From positions 1,364,001 to 1,428,000 of the forward strand of contig WHUZ01000008.1 in the NCBI GenBank assembly GCA_015179045.1: a stretch of 64,000 bases of DNA. Direction: 5' to 3'. The notes beneath the pieces were generated by a model, which was not told where the DNA came from, did not search any database, and saw only the letters and a list, made by a program, of their open reading frames with translations. The DNA is from Kalaharituber pfeilii. Lineage: Eukaryota; Ascomycota; Pezizomycetes; Pezizales; Pezizaceae. Both the position numbers and the translations under genes were made by a program. Positions within the stretch are counted from its first letter, which is position 1, and each line of letters begins with the position of its first letter. This document shows positions 20,458-32,449 of the stretch, in pieces.

Positions 20458-23408
20458 ATGAGAGCCACTTCAAAGAAACACGCGCGGCGGAAAGAGGGGC
20501 TTACGAAGTCCCCACCGGCGTCACTGGTGTCGTCAAAAGCAGGCACGGGCTCGCGACGGCGCAGGGGGATTGTGAAGGCGCGCGACGTTGGCGAAGCTGC
20601 ACCGGTCTTGGGAGTGACAAATGAGGGGTGGGTGGACATTTTAAGTAGCGATGAGCTGGGGGCGGTAGATGTGGGATTGGGGACGGGAAGAAGGTGTGGG
20701 GTGAATGGGTACCGGCCAGAGAAGCAGGCGATCCAGTCGGGATGGAAGAATGGCGCATTGGGCGACTCGATCAAAGAGATAAGCGAACAGATGGTTGGAG
20801 AGCTGGAGCTTGATGGCGAAAATGGCACGGTGATTGACAAATGTATGGCGCTTTCACCAGATGCCGGAAATTTCGGCGACAATAGGGCAGCTGCTGATAG
20901 AATGATAGATTTATCTATATTTACGTCGCCGATGAGGATGAAGAGGATGAAGGTTGAGAAAGAATGCGAGCCAGCTTGTGAAATTCGTCAGGAAACACCA
21001 CCATTGTCAGTGATACCGCCGTCGCTATTGAACGTCGAGCAACAGCATATTGAGTCCGACCAGGCAGTGCGATCGCTGGATCATCCGACTTGTAATAGAA
21101 CTGCAAACTATGAAGCAGATGAAGAGAAGGACCCTATACCTGCAATTGAGGATGAGGGCGATATGTCAATGATTGGACGGACTCTACATAACAATAGATA
21201 CCAGATACTTAGAATCCTAGGAAAAGGAAATTTCTCAACGACATACCTGGCGGAAGACTCCTTCTTTGGGCCCAAACCGTTGGATGCATTTAATATACAG
21301 CAGCATTCTTCACGAAGGACTGGTACTCTCGTAGCCATAAAGCGACTTGATAGTGAGTTGCTCACAACAATGGGACAGGCCGAGTTTGAGATCCTGCACA
21401 GCCTACACACTCAGGGGTCGCCACGACATATAATAAAGCCGCTCTCAGCATTCGTGGATGAACAAAATATCTTCAACCTAGTTCTCGAATCACTAGATTC
21501 TGCACGGCCGGTGAAGTTATCAGAAGGCTGTTCATGCTGCTTGACGTACAAAAAGCCATGTACATCAATGCTAGCATGTCCTGGAAGACAGTACACGTTC
21601 CAAAAGCTTATAGTACAGTTCCTTTCTGGATTGCATGATTTACATAGACATGGCCTAATTCATGCAGACCTGACGCCGGCGAACGTGCTATACCTTCCGG
21701 AGTCGAATAGGATCAAAATCATTGATTTGGGGAACGTAATAAGGGAGGAGGATGCCGGAATTGGTGGAGAAGAGGAGTTTGAGCTGCAGAGCGCCCATTA
21801 TCGTGCTCCGGAGATACTTCTAGGTGCTGGGCCTGTGGAACGAGGGATTGATGTGTGGGGTGCTGGTATGGTGGGACTGGAGTGGCTGTTGGGCAATGAA
21901 GGAAGAAGACGGTTAGAGGAGGACCTTTCCTTGCTGGGAGAAAATTTAAGCATAGACCTCAGTAATACGTGGGAGCCAGTTATGGTTACTGCTATGCCAT
22001 CAAGGAAGGCTATGGTCATGAGGCTAATAAAAATATTTGGGAGTGCTAAGATGTACCAGAATGGATTATACTGGAGAGAAGAGTACGGCCACATGGATAA
22101 AATTCTTGCTCCACCTGGAGATGAGGCGGCAAGGGATGAATGGGGACTGTCACCTCAGAGGTCCAACAATGGGATTTTGGGGAGATTTCTGTTCGATGAG
22201 ACGCTATCAAGTGGACTAGCAACGTTCATGGGCAAAATGTTAGCTGTCGATTTTCAGCAACGAATGTCGGTTGCCGAAATTCTAAGGGACCATTGGCTTG
22301 TTGAGGGATTGCTGGGAGAGTGGGGATCGATCCTGATTGGAGATGGTGTGCATCATGGTGATGGTGTATCTGACTCAGGGCTCATTATTAGCAGACAAGC
22401 AAGTGTTGATGGGGAGGAGGTAGCCTCGTATGGTGAGGAGGTTTGGGTGAAGGAAATGGATGATAGTGGTTTTGCAGAGTTACCATGTCATTCGGAATCC
22501 AAGAAAGTGGTAAAGGACGAAAACGGGGAGAGAAATGAAGCGGTGGATTTGACCTCTGGGGCGACTCGGGGTATACCCTTAATTTCTCGCGCGGATATCC
22601 CAACTCCTAATATTGCACATGGGAACGAGGAAATATTACGGAGAGAATCCGAAGTCAATGCTGGATCTCAAGAGCCTAACAGTCTGAGTAAGACTTCAGC
22701 AAAGCAGCCTGATGCATGGCAATTTCTGGCAACCCCCCGTCCTCAGAGGCTCGCAATCAATTTCGACGACCTTCCGGATGAAACAATACCATTCACTTCT
22801 CCCAGCAGTTTCCCCTTCACATATACTAGATTTTGTCCATCTCCGCCATTGCCAGCACTGTTTCAGTCCCCTTCACCAGAGCCACTACCCCCTCCACCTC
22901 CGCCATTGGAATTACAGCAAGACGGGTCTGTGGAAGCCGAACGAGAGAGGTGCAAGCCAGCAGACGACACTGGCCAGGCTGCGGTATTACTAGAAGCTAA
23001 GCCACCTCAAACCAGCACACCGCAAGATATGTATGTAGCTCCAGATATGGTGCCGCAATGGACTAGGGAGCAGGCAGACAAAGAATATGAGAGAAATGCG
23101 TACGCCATTGAGACTGTCACCGCGCGCAAAGCAGAAGAGCATGCGCAAAATCCAAAGGCCGGCTCTGTCGAGAATCACGCGGACGGTATGCTAGAGCTAG
23201 CAGAGACACATTCGGGAGAGGTGGAACCACAAGCAGAGCGTATTGTGCTTGATGGGTCTGAGGATGAAACACTGAATGTGTGGCATATGGACCTTACCAC
23301 TGGAGTTCAGGTGAGACGTTTCTGTCAACAGAATTCGTAAATTATACTAATAATGATACATAGTCCAACGGTGACGATGAGGACGACGATGAAGTCCGGC
23401 TATTATGA
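20458..23408 (+). CDS. Divergent protein kinase with Cys-rich insert
   Basis: Exons 20458-23310 and 23364-23408, joined by a 53-base intron with branch-like TACTAAT, give 965 aa ending in an acidic tail (SNGDDEDDDEVRLL). The first in-frame ATG is 20458, but the frame stays open upstream, so an earlier exon is possible. The kinase domain spans about residues 245-615: glycine loop LGKGNFSTTY, VAIKRLD lysine about 294, catalytic loop HADLTPANVL (Asp about 404), metal-binding DLG instead of DFG (Asp about 423), and SAHYRAPEILLG. The last motif points to the CMGC side (DYRK/CLK/PRP4-like), but no subfamily signature is clear. An insert before helix E (about residues 356-376) carries a cluster of cysteines, CSCC then two more. 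The N- and C-terminal regions are low complexity, including a polyproline run. It is likely an active Ser/Thr kinase; its role is unknown. Confidence 0.8.
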
Positions 23409-25348
23409 GTATAAAGATTATCATACCAACATCAACACCGTGATTTTATTCTTATAATTCAGACGAGTACCAGTTTTATTTTTATTTCAATTTTTTTAAG
23501 TATCAATGTTGCGTCACGAAATCGTAGTAAAGATATATTGGGAAGCATATTATGGTTACAGCATATAAATCTTACAGGTTTTGGATTGTTCGTTGGCGTT
23601 ATTTCTTACCGGCATTTTCATTTCATTCAATTGTTTTGTCAGTTTCTTATAGGGGTCAACCAATGTATAATGGACATTAGTTCGTATTATTTCTAAGCAG
23701 GTCACATCCGAATTGATACCCCATTTATCTTTCATGTATCCAAAAGCTCTAGGGGTGATCTTTTGACTTAGGGTTGACTTATTGCTGAGCAATACTAAAC
23801 CGGTTTGGAGTATCCAAGGGTTCGGACACTCCGGTTCAGAGCCATCCGCATCATAACTCTCCGAGAGTCTAGGCGCGAGACTAGGCACGAGACTTCATGA
23901 ACTAAGTGCCCGCATGCTGAAACCGGCTTTCTTTTCTTCTATTTACTTCTTTTTTCACCTCAAAGAACCAGGCTATGGTCGATCACTTAATATTCGAAAG
24001 CTTCTGCCAAGGTAAAATGGGCGTTATTTGTATTCTCGTTTGTTATTTGTAAACAAGATCCATAAGCGCATCAAACATGAAATTTAGTACTTATTAGAAT
24101 TAAGTACTCCACGTACTCTGATTCCACTTTCACGAACCAAACCAGGCCGCGAAGCAATTGTCCAAAATTCCTACTCAGACGTCGCTTTGTTCTTTTTTTT
24201 TTTTCCCACCGGGATTTTCTTCTTTCATTTCGGACCCTTTCTTATGGCCCGGTACTTTTTTATTAAGTAAAGGAAGAGTTTCCAAATTTCTCTAATGTGC
24301 CGTACTGTACTCGAGTACGTACCGAGTATGAGGGGTAATCCCTGGTTCATGCTTTATTGCTCTCATCCCGGCTTCCTCTGACGTGTGGTAAGCAACAGTG
24401 TAATATCATTCATCAGTTGTATCACATTTGGGAAGGCGGATTTACTCGCTGGTTCAAAAAGTGTGTTCAAAAAGTGTTCGAATGGCGGCACTTCATCCTT
24501 GTCACGCAGCGCAACTGAGTGAATACACACACTCACTCATTCACACATACATACATAAATGCCTTAGCGTGCAGCGGGTAACGTAAATCCAATAAGGATT
24601 CCTAATAAAGCTCGCGTTCAATACAAATACGGGGGACGGGGCTACGTATTCACCGGTAAGGACGTGCAATTACCATTAACCTTTGGAGTTACACAGTTCT
24701 TTGTGGTTTCCTGGCAAGCTTACAAACGAGTGCAGATATTATATATACGACACTTGGATGTGTAGCTCCAATCCCTTTGCTCTGTAATACGCTGTTTCCG
24801 TGGAAAAGGTTGTGCAGTTGACCAGCGACAACTGTCCATATCTGTGGTCGGATTTAGCGATAACTCCTGCACGACATCGCGATTGGCCTCATAATAAGTT
24901 GCATAAAGGTGACTCTTAGTCACTGCTGCGGCTTTACCCCACATTTAGCTTGATGTATCGACACGACACTCATACTTGAACACAAGCCAGCCAAAGTGTC
25001 TTAAGGCTGACAGCACCTAGGCGGGAGGGGGATTGTGTTTTCTCATTGGCTAGGGGCGCGGAAGATAGAAGCCTCGTTGATATTTGCCATTCCAGCTCGG
25101 AATAAGCAAAGGCAACCTTGCAGAGGTGGCTTCGGGTTGAAGTCGAGCCGTTTCTAGGCTGACCGGTGAGGGAAACCTGAGCATTTATTTAGGAAGTGCA
25201 ATCGTACGCTTTTATCAGTTGCGTCAATAGAAGCTTCTTCTTTGCAGGAGCAATCCAGAAAAAAAAGAACAACGCATCTTGAAGAGGACGGGAAGACTGA
25301 ATCGAAACCTTCTACGGCTGCTGCGTTAATCAGGGAAACTACGTCGTG
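23409..25348. other. Gene-free spacer
   Basis: It contains a 110-codon minus-strand open frame (23556-23888) with no recognisable domain, a short tandem GTTCAAAAAGTGT duplication near 24450-24477, and simple CACTCA/ACATAC runs near 24525-24560. The last 200 bases are the probable promoter of the secreted-protein gene at 25349. Confidence 0.5.
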
Positions 25349-25992
25349 ATGTACTATGCTAGCGTCAGGTCCATAGTGGCTTTGCTACTACTGTTACCAG
25401 CAACGGTCTTCGCAACGTCACCACCATCACGAACTTTATCGAACACCGAATGCAGTGAATTGCAAAATTCATCACATCTTTATGAAAAGTGCCGAACAGC
25501 CGGACATGCGGAAGACAGCGATGGGTTGAAGCACTGTATTTGTGCTGGTCTTGGTATAAATCAAGAGAGGTACGCAGGTATTGCGCCAATGTTCTTAATT
25601 GGCTAATTTTTGACATGTTCAGTCTGCACAGATGCACAATAACGTGCCCAGATTTATCACCTTCGATACATGAAGCGCCCTCGATTCATTCATCTAGCAT
25701 GTCGATTGGAGTGGATTGCAATCTTGATGGGGAGCCAGAGGTGCAAGCAGTGGTTATGGTTCCTCCCGCAAGCCATAACCGTCAACTCCACAATACTGCA
25801 GAAGTCGATGGTAAAGGGGGCGTGAATATCGCCAGGCTATCCCAATCGCAGCACAAATCAGGTCAACATCGCGTACGACGCCGGCAAAAGGCATCCGCAA
25901 TGGCAAAGCAGCAGCCAAGTGCAAATGGGATGAGCACTATGCGAAAAATAGTAGGTGGGATAGCTGTGGGAGTGCTGGTTATGGTATTTTGA
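25349..25992 (+). CDS. Small CFEM-like secreted, GPI-anchored protein
   Basis: Two exons, 25349-25569 and 25623-25992 (53-base intron, GTACGC...TTCAG), give 196 aa. The start is the ATG at 25349. The N-terminus is a clear signal peptide (about 1-22, hydrophobic run IVALLLLLPATVFA). The mature part holds seven cysteines. Their spacing, Asp-x4-Cys-x-Cys-x12-Cys-x3-Cys, matches the core of the fungal CFEM domain, but one of the two first cysteines is absent and the last Cys is 23 residues further on rather than about 15. A basic, Gln/Ser-rich stretch follows. The protein ends with a hydrophobic tail (IVGGIAVGVLVMVF), fitting a GPI-anchor signal. CFEM proteins act at the cell surface in adhesion, haem uptake or host interaction. 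Which applies here is unknown. Confidence 0.78.
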
Positions 25993-28831
25993 ACGATCTT
26001 CGTTCTTTTCTTATTCCTATTTCCATATCTTGTTGGGAAAAAGCACTTATGGAGGTAATAAGCCGAGGGGAGGAGAGGATGGGCTAGGGCTATTGGAGTG
26101 GGGTTCGCATTGCTAGCTATGTTGAGGCTTAATGTTTGCTCCTTGCATTTGGGATTTTCTTCTGGCGTTTAACTGGCGTTTATGAGATGTTATTATCTCT
26201 GGTTGGTTTGCAAGGATTCAGAGGATGGGTAAAAGTTGAGAATTGGGCGGCTTGGTGGATTTGGATGATAAAATTAGCCATACAGAGACAGGGAAACTGA
26301 ATCTCTCCCTATTCGTCTCTAGATGAAATGGTTCACTTTCGATCACTTGGTACCATAATTTGATGATGTTCTCGAGCCTCCGTCATGCAGTAAACATACC
26401 AATATCTTAATCAGCAGGTGGTTACGAGACTAATCAGCAGGAACTGTTCTAACAGCTCTTTGACTATTGAAGTTGCGCTTCCATAATGCTCTTTCCTCAG
26501 AATGCCAACCAGAATTTAGCACCTACTCCCCAGATTTTCAAGAACCTGGTCTCCCTGGCCTTTGGTTATGGGCATTCTTTCGCCTAGCCCTGTGGACCAA
26601 TCTGTGACAGTTGACAGTTCCAGGGGCAGAGTAATGAGGCCCACCGTCTACAAACACGCACGGGCAGCCGATCATGGTGCCCCCAAGCATCCACACATCC
26701 AGTTCTTCAACTTTCGTGTACAAGTAAATTGAGCCGAGAACACAGTGCACACCGCTTATGTTATCCAACAACCTCTGCCAATAACATTTGATTTAGCTTT
26801 GTCCCCATATTTACCACATGGGCAGCTGGGGTTTCACAAAACAATTTAGCTGTGGTTTCAGACGATCTCGGATGAGCTCGAGCGCAGTGGAGTACTGAAA
26901 TTAACTACAGACTAGAACTTAATGAAGTACTAGTAAGTACATGGCTTGACAAAAATGGGTAGGTTTACGTAGCATCATATGACACAGTTACCAGTCCACA
27001 ATTGTCGATGCGTAGATGCATCCCATAGATATCACCCATTCACTTGTGGCAGGTGTTCGTCATGTCGGAAAGGATTGGCACGTTAATGCTTGGTTTTAGA
27101 GAGAAGCGGTTAAGGTTTCCACGAGGGGATTGTGATACTGGAAATGTGAAGGTCTAATGAAGGAATTTTATCCCATCATGTTATTGAAATTTGAGACCAT
27201 TCCGTGGCTTCAATCTTCATGGAGGGTAAACACGCGGTAACAATTCCTAGTAGGGTGCGTGTGCCCGAGTAATATTGCTGGGGTGACTTTTAGTCACATC
27301 AACCAACGTTTATTTGCTTTTCATGATACTATTTGCACGATTTCTGCGGCTGCTTGAAACTGCTCAAAACCTAAAGCTACTTCTACATCCAATGCCTTAT
27401 AAATGGCCTCAGGTGGGATATCCTAATGTGGAAAAATTCCATCAACAGAAAGAGGGGGAAAAATTAACGATTGCGTCTTGTATGCGTCATGGAGCAGATA
27501 CTTCATAAGGAAAGAGAGAGATAAATATCATGATGACAGTGAGGGCAGCAGGTACAGTATACCATGAGTACTTATGGAACAGTCGTGAGGACCAAAATAG
27601 AAACGAAGCACTGCTGCATTGAGTTCACAATTCAGATCGCAGTGCTCAATTGACTCCACTTCACATATATTTACTTTTTATGTTGATATCAATCACAAAC
27701 AGGTTGGTAGGTGTGATTCTAAATGGGACTAACTAGCGATAAACGTGCAGCAGCGTTTATTTCAGAACAAATGTTTGTAACCCTTGTTCGTTATGTCATT
27801 GCAAGAGTTTTGTATTGTATCGTGAGCTCACGAACTAGTCTCATCTCCAAACCTAACATGGAGCCCCAGAGTCGCTAATTACAGCCGCTGCCGAACTATT
27901 GCGGAACGGGACAACTCTACCAGGACTTTAAAGGAAGACAAACATCTTATCGGGCTCGCTGGTTTTTCTTGCTAGAATATGGGTGGTAATCATATGCACA
28001 GTAATGTGGGTCTCTTCCTTGACTGTTTTTCCATGTTCGATGCATGATTGGCTCCTCTTGCCCTTGTTGTTTAATTTCCCGTTGAAATTTCCCTTACGGT
28101 TGCTTGCGGTTAGCACCCTGTGAGGCAACCAGCTGCTGCAGAGACCACTCAGCTGCACAGGAGCATTGGCACTGTGTCGTCTATCATATGCAGGAACGGA
28201 CAACCTGGAATCTGAGAATACATAATTTGGTTCGAGATTGAATGGCTCGCCACAGTTGCTTTCGCTCGCACCGCGCTCGGCCAGACAACGGGCCTGACAG
28301 TGGTCTTCGCGCCGCGTTCAGAAGGCCAGGCGTGCCAGGGCTCGACTGGGTGAATCTCGCAGTTAGCCCTCAGCGACCCACTGAGACCAGTGCAATCTCG
28401 CCGCGATGGCCCTCTTTCTCTCGCGTGCCTGCGAGACCAGGGCCCCGGCGGTGGAGCGGTGCTGGGGGCGAGCTGATCTCACTGCTCAAATTAATGCCCC
28501 TGGAAAGAAGTCATTTTTTGCTCTCGCGCATGCATGCCGAGCGCTAGAGATACCGCACATGTACTCGCCCTCCGCCCCCTGCCCGCTTCCGCTCCCAATT
28601 CGCACAGGAGACTCCTGGCGTGATACTGCTATAAATCCCCCGCTGTAGCCCAACTTCGTCTGGGCTTCTCTCCCTTCTCCTCACCCACAGTCGTTTTTCT
28701 TCGAGACATTCATTGCTTCACCTCGCTCGTTTTCTAACAGCGTATTCATTCGTTAATAACAATCTTTCGAAGAACATTCAAGCCTAATTATAATCACTAC
28801 CTTCCCTAAAAACAAAAAAACAATAATCGAA
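25993..28831. other. Spacer and promoter of the GPI wall-protein gene
   Basis: AT-rich and gene-free to about 28.2 kb. It includes a short duplicated TAATCAGCAGG (about 26410 and 26432). From 28240 to 28650 the DNA is GC-rich and ends in a TATA box (28630). The bases 28660-28831 are a CT- and A-rich leader. Open frames within are compositional. Confidence 0.6.
28630..28636 (+). promoter_or_regulatory. TATA box upstream of the GPI wall-protein gene
   Basis: TATAAAT about 200 bases before the ATG at 28832, preceded by GC-rich DNA and followed by a CT-rich stretch typical of fungal transcription starts. Confidence 0.6.
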
Positions 28832-29412
28832 ATGCGTGCCTCCGTCGTCATCGCACTTGCTGCCATCGCCGCTGTCGCCTCCGCCGGTTACAACGGGACT
28901 CACACTAACGGGACTGAGCTTACCATCACCGAGACTGTCACTGCCTATACCACTTACTGCCCATACCCAACCACCATTGTGGAGAACAACCACACATACA
29001 CTGTTACTGAGGTAAGGATGAGGTCACTACTCGGGCTGCATTTGAATTAGCATGCTAACAAATGTTCCAGCCCACCACCCTGACCATCACCGACTGCCCA
29101 TGCACTCGCACCAGGACTTACACCACTGTTACGGAGACTCACTGCCCTGGTGGATGGTAAGTCAAATTGGGTTCTTGTGGTTCAATTTGAACAGAAGCTA
29201 ATACCATAAGCAGCCACAAGCCAACTGACTCGCCAACCTTCCCTAACACAACCTATGTTGCACCACCAAGCGAGTCAACCGTAGCTCCGTCTCCAAACAT
29301 CACTGGCCGACCTGTTCCTCCACCATCTGAGGGTGGCGCTGTCTCCAACCAGGCTACCTTGGTTGGTGGCGCTTTGGCTGCTCTTGTTGGTGTTGCTGCC
29401 TACCTCTTGTAA
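28832..29412 (+). CDS. Small GPI-anchored cell-wall protein
   Basis: Exons 28832-29011, 29071-29156 and 29214-29412 give 154 aa. A signal peptide (MRASVVIALAAIAAVASA) is followed by a Thr-rich region with several N-glycosylation sites and conserved-looking YCPYPTT, TDCPCT and HCPGGC segments, then a Ser/Pro linker and a hydrophobic C-terminus (LVGGALAALVGVAAYLL) after small residues, the layout of a GPI-anchored wall protein. The TVTEPTTLTITDCPC pattern resembles small fungal wall proteins of the clock-controlled CCG-6 type, from memory. The strong TATA box and pyrimidine-rich leader suggest high expression. The third exon has a tandem AAGCAG acceptor, so forms with or without one Ser could both be made. 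Confidence 0.85.
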
Positions 29413-31770
29413 ATGTTTTAATCAATTGTCAGATTTTGGGTCTTTCTATGGCCTTGATCTACGGAACATTTGGGCGGATATTTGGGTTGGGCAATTGAAA
29501 GGCAAATGGGCAATCTGGAATGGTAATAAGGGAGCTTGGTATTCGGCTTTGCAGGAAAATGGTGTGTGTAGAATAGGCTTGAGTAACGGCACTGTGTTCT
29601 CCGATCTTCGTTTCACAATGGCAATACGCAATGGAATCGGTTTGGTCTGACCTACACCATTCGGCTCGATATTCACTTTGTTTTAATTCGATCATTTGTT
29701 TTGGGAGTTCAGACCTTGCGGATAGATGATCTTGATGCTTTGCATCTACTCATGCAGGTCGTATAATAAGGGAGTTTTGAATTTGTTTTATATTTCTTGT
29801 GTATAATTGAGTTTTACAGAATTTATTGTTTTGCAACCAATCTGTCAATACGCTTACACTTCTCTGGTGATACAAGCCCCTTTTCAGCTTTTGCAGCACC
29901 CCTTCTTGGCAAACTCTGCACAATATGGACTAAGTGCGCTTGGCGCTTCCTGTAAGTATGATAGTCCGTCTCTTCCGTACCGAATGTTGTTGCTTTTATA
30001 ACCTGGTTACGGACTACTGTCGCTTTTATACATTCCAGGGTTGGTACCATAATCATTCAGGTTACAAGTCCAGTTCATGTGGCAAAAGTGGGGCGCTATC
30101 ATATTATGAATTGGCATGAGACTACTAGTATTTATGAATTACGAACCCAAATTCCTACAAATACTTTACTTAATGATGCAAAGTCTCTCATGCCTCCTCC
30201 TGGCCGGATACACCATACCGCAGCCGGTATTCTAGGAAAGGTCTGTTTGCGGCCAAAGCACCTACATGCTGGAAGTGATCGGGGGGCCTTACACAGCGAT
30301 GAACCCAAAATAAGGGAAACTTGGGGTTTTTCGATGTCTCACTTGTGGGGAGAGGAGCTGGGAGCGAATGGATAACACAGCAGTTCTTATTCTGAAAATC
30401 TATGGTCTGGCTTGATCCCTCCACGTCTTGTAGACTGGGAGTTGCCAACATTTAAGGTTGGGCCTGAGGCAAGAGTCATCCCCTGAAGTTGGCTTGCCCT
30501 TATGGTGTTATATGCTTTCGTGGCTCATTAACCAGCTTGTCAACAGCTGGGAACGAGAAACGCCTTTAGCCAGACTAGAGTTACTTTACGGCAGATTGTT
30601 TTCAGTCTGCCTATGCTAAATTGGTCCTCAATATATATCTGCAAGCTGAAGGGTTGTTTGCTTGGTCCGGTCAGGGTTTGCTCAGGGATTGTCTATAGCT
30701 CTAAAGTACACAAAGACAATATCGGCTAGTGCTGTGACCGAGCCGCAGAGTTATCCATGCTGGTAAGCATAAATAATATGTTCGGATTGGCACAAACGTT
30801 TTAGCACTATGCACGATAATCGCGTCAATATCTCCCTTGCCGAGCGAAGCGAACTGCTCAAGCTTCTCCTGAGACGTCAACCCAACAAGAACCACACGTG
30901 TTATGTCATCTCAGCAGCACAGAAATGCGACTTCACATGGTAATGGTATTGCTCAATAGCTTTCAAGCCTATCCGCTCCATTCCTCGATTCCAGAATGCC
31001 ACATTCATACAATCCACTAAAGCCGATCCCTCTTTCATCCATAGCCCATTTTGCTTGCGCTTTGTAGCAGATAAAATTATGAACTTGTCTTTCATCTCAA
31101 CGAGTTGCAATCTTATCTAACAATTCGCCCATCGTCCTTGGTTGCAAAATTGTATACTTCACCCTCCCAATTATGATCCCTCATGTCCTTCCTCGCCAAC
31201 AGACACTGTTTAATAGCCTTTTCGAGAGATGATCTTGTCGACTCTACGACGAAGTCAAAGTTCTTTTCCTTCACCGAAATCATGTCCACCCCTCAAAGCT
31301 GCCCATCTAATAGCCCAGTGAAACGATCTGCATCTCCCTCCTCAAGCGTATCTTCCATCCTGTCTTGCATCTGAGAACTGTATAAGATGCCATCCCGTTC
31401 TTCATTTCGCCAACATCTCCTCAGTTGAGACTGCTTCCTCTTGGAGTGACTATTGTAATTCCTAGCCTCTTCTCTTTATCTGCAGTGGTCATGTCCGGGT
31501 ACAAAATCTTCCACGGATACTTTCCTCTCTTTGCCGTCTGGTTCGCGGTGTCTTCGTCCATGTATTGTCTCACTGCACCTTCAATTTGCCTAGCCGATCA
31601 ATAACTCATTAACTCACATCCAGGTATTGCCATGCATCCAGACTAAGATATGCCCATGCAGTTGGGAACCGGCACTGTGCAAGTTCATAGCACAGTATTG
31701 CTCTCTCGACATGATAGAGGATAGTGGAGCTGATGCTTGCTCGCATGAAGCATAAGCACGAGGGCACATT

Positions 31771-31800
31771 TGTGCTGTGCTATGCTGTGCTATGCTGTGC
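31771..31800. repeat. TATGCTGTGC decamer repeat
   Basis: About two and a half adjoining copies of a ten-base unit. Confidence 0.8.
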
Positions 31801-32137
31801 GCGCCTGTACGCTCATACTGCATACAGGCCAGTTGACTACTTGATGTACCTAGCCGTACTTGGCCGTGTCCTTTGAATACACGGGCACGGAGTGCCCCTC
31901 CCTTGTCCCCAAATGCTCGGATTCCCCCCCGCCTTCGGCCCTTGAGTGGTCGACGGTACGGGCCCCAGGCCCCACGCCCCAGGCCCCAGGCCCCACTAAC
32001 CGCAGAAGGGAGCGGGACTGCCGCAGAGGCCGTGAGTGGGGCGATGTCCGCGGCAGCACCTCAGAGCAAGCAAGTCAGTCTGTTGCCTAAGCCCAAAGCA
32101 CCCAAGGAACAAGGCCCTCAGACAACGCCCTCCCCCC

Positions 32138-32193
32138 CTTCCCCCCTCCCCCCTCCCCCCTCCCCCCTCCCCCCTCCCCCCTCCCCCTCCCCC
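32138..32193. repeat. (TCCCCCC)n heptamer tract
   Basis: At least six C6 runs separated by single T, ending in two C5 runs. The complementary strand is a G-run array capable in principle of forming G-quadruplexes. It lies about 260 bases upstream of the ATG at 32450. Confidence 0.9.
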
Positions 32194-32449
32194 TCTCTTC
32201 TGAGTTGCTGTGATTGCTGCTCTTCGTCGCCGGCAGAATAGGAGAGTCCTCCTCTTCGTCCTCACAGAACCCCGCGAAGGCAACAACATATATTCCTGCC
32301 ACCTGCGGATACTCCAAGCTCTCGTGACCCATCGGATTGGCACTACCCTGACCCTTGCAATTTAGCGTTTATCGCGCTTTCGTTCCACCCCCACCCCTCC
32401 CCCCCACGCACTCCAATTCCCTACTGTCTGCATCAATTCTGACCTCACG

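Larger units (their letters stand above)
29413..32449. other. Gene-free spacer with simple-sequence DNA
   Basis: No gene was found. From 31771 there are short TATGCTGTGC repeats, near 31955-31996 GCCCCAG-type repeats, and at 32138-32193 a (TCCCCCC) tract. The last 250 bases are the promoter/leader of the gene at 32450. Confidence 0.6.

Noticed and set aside
23556..23888. 110-codon minus-strand frame
   Set aside because: No recognisable motif, no promoter or splice evidence. It could be a small gene, but I cannot support it.
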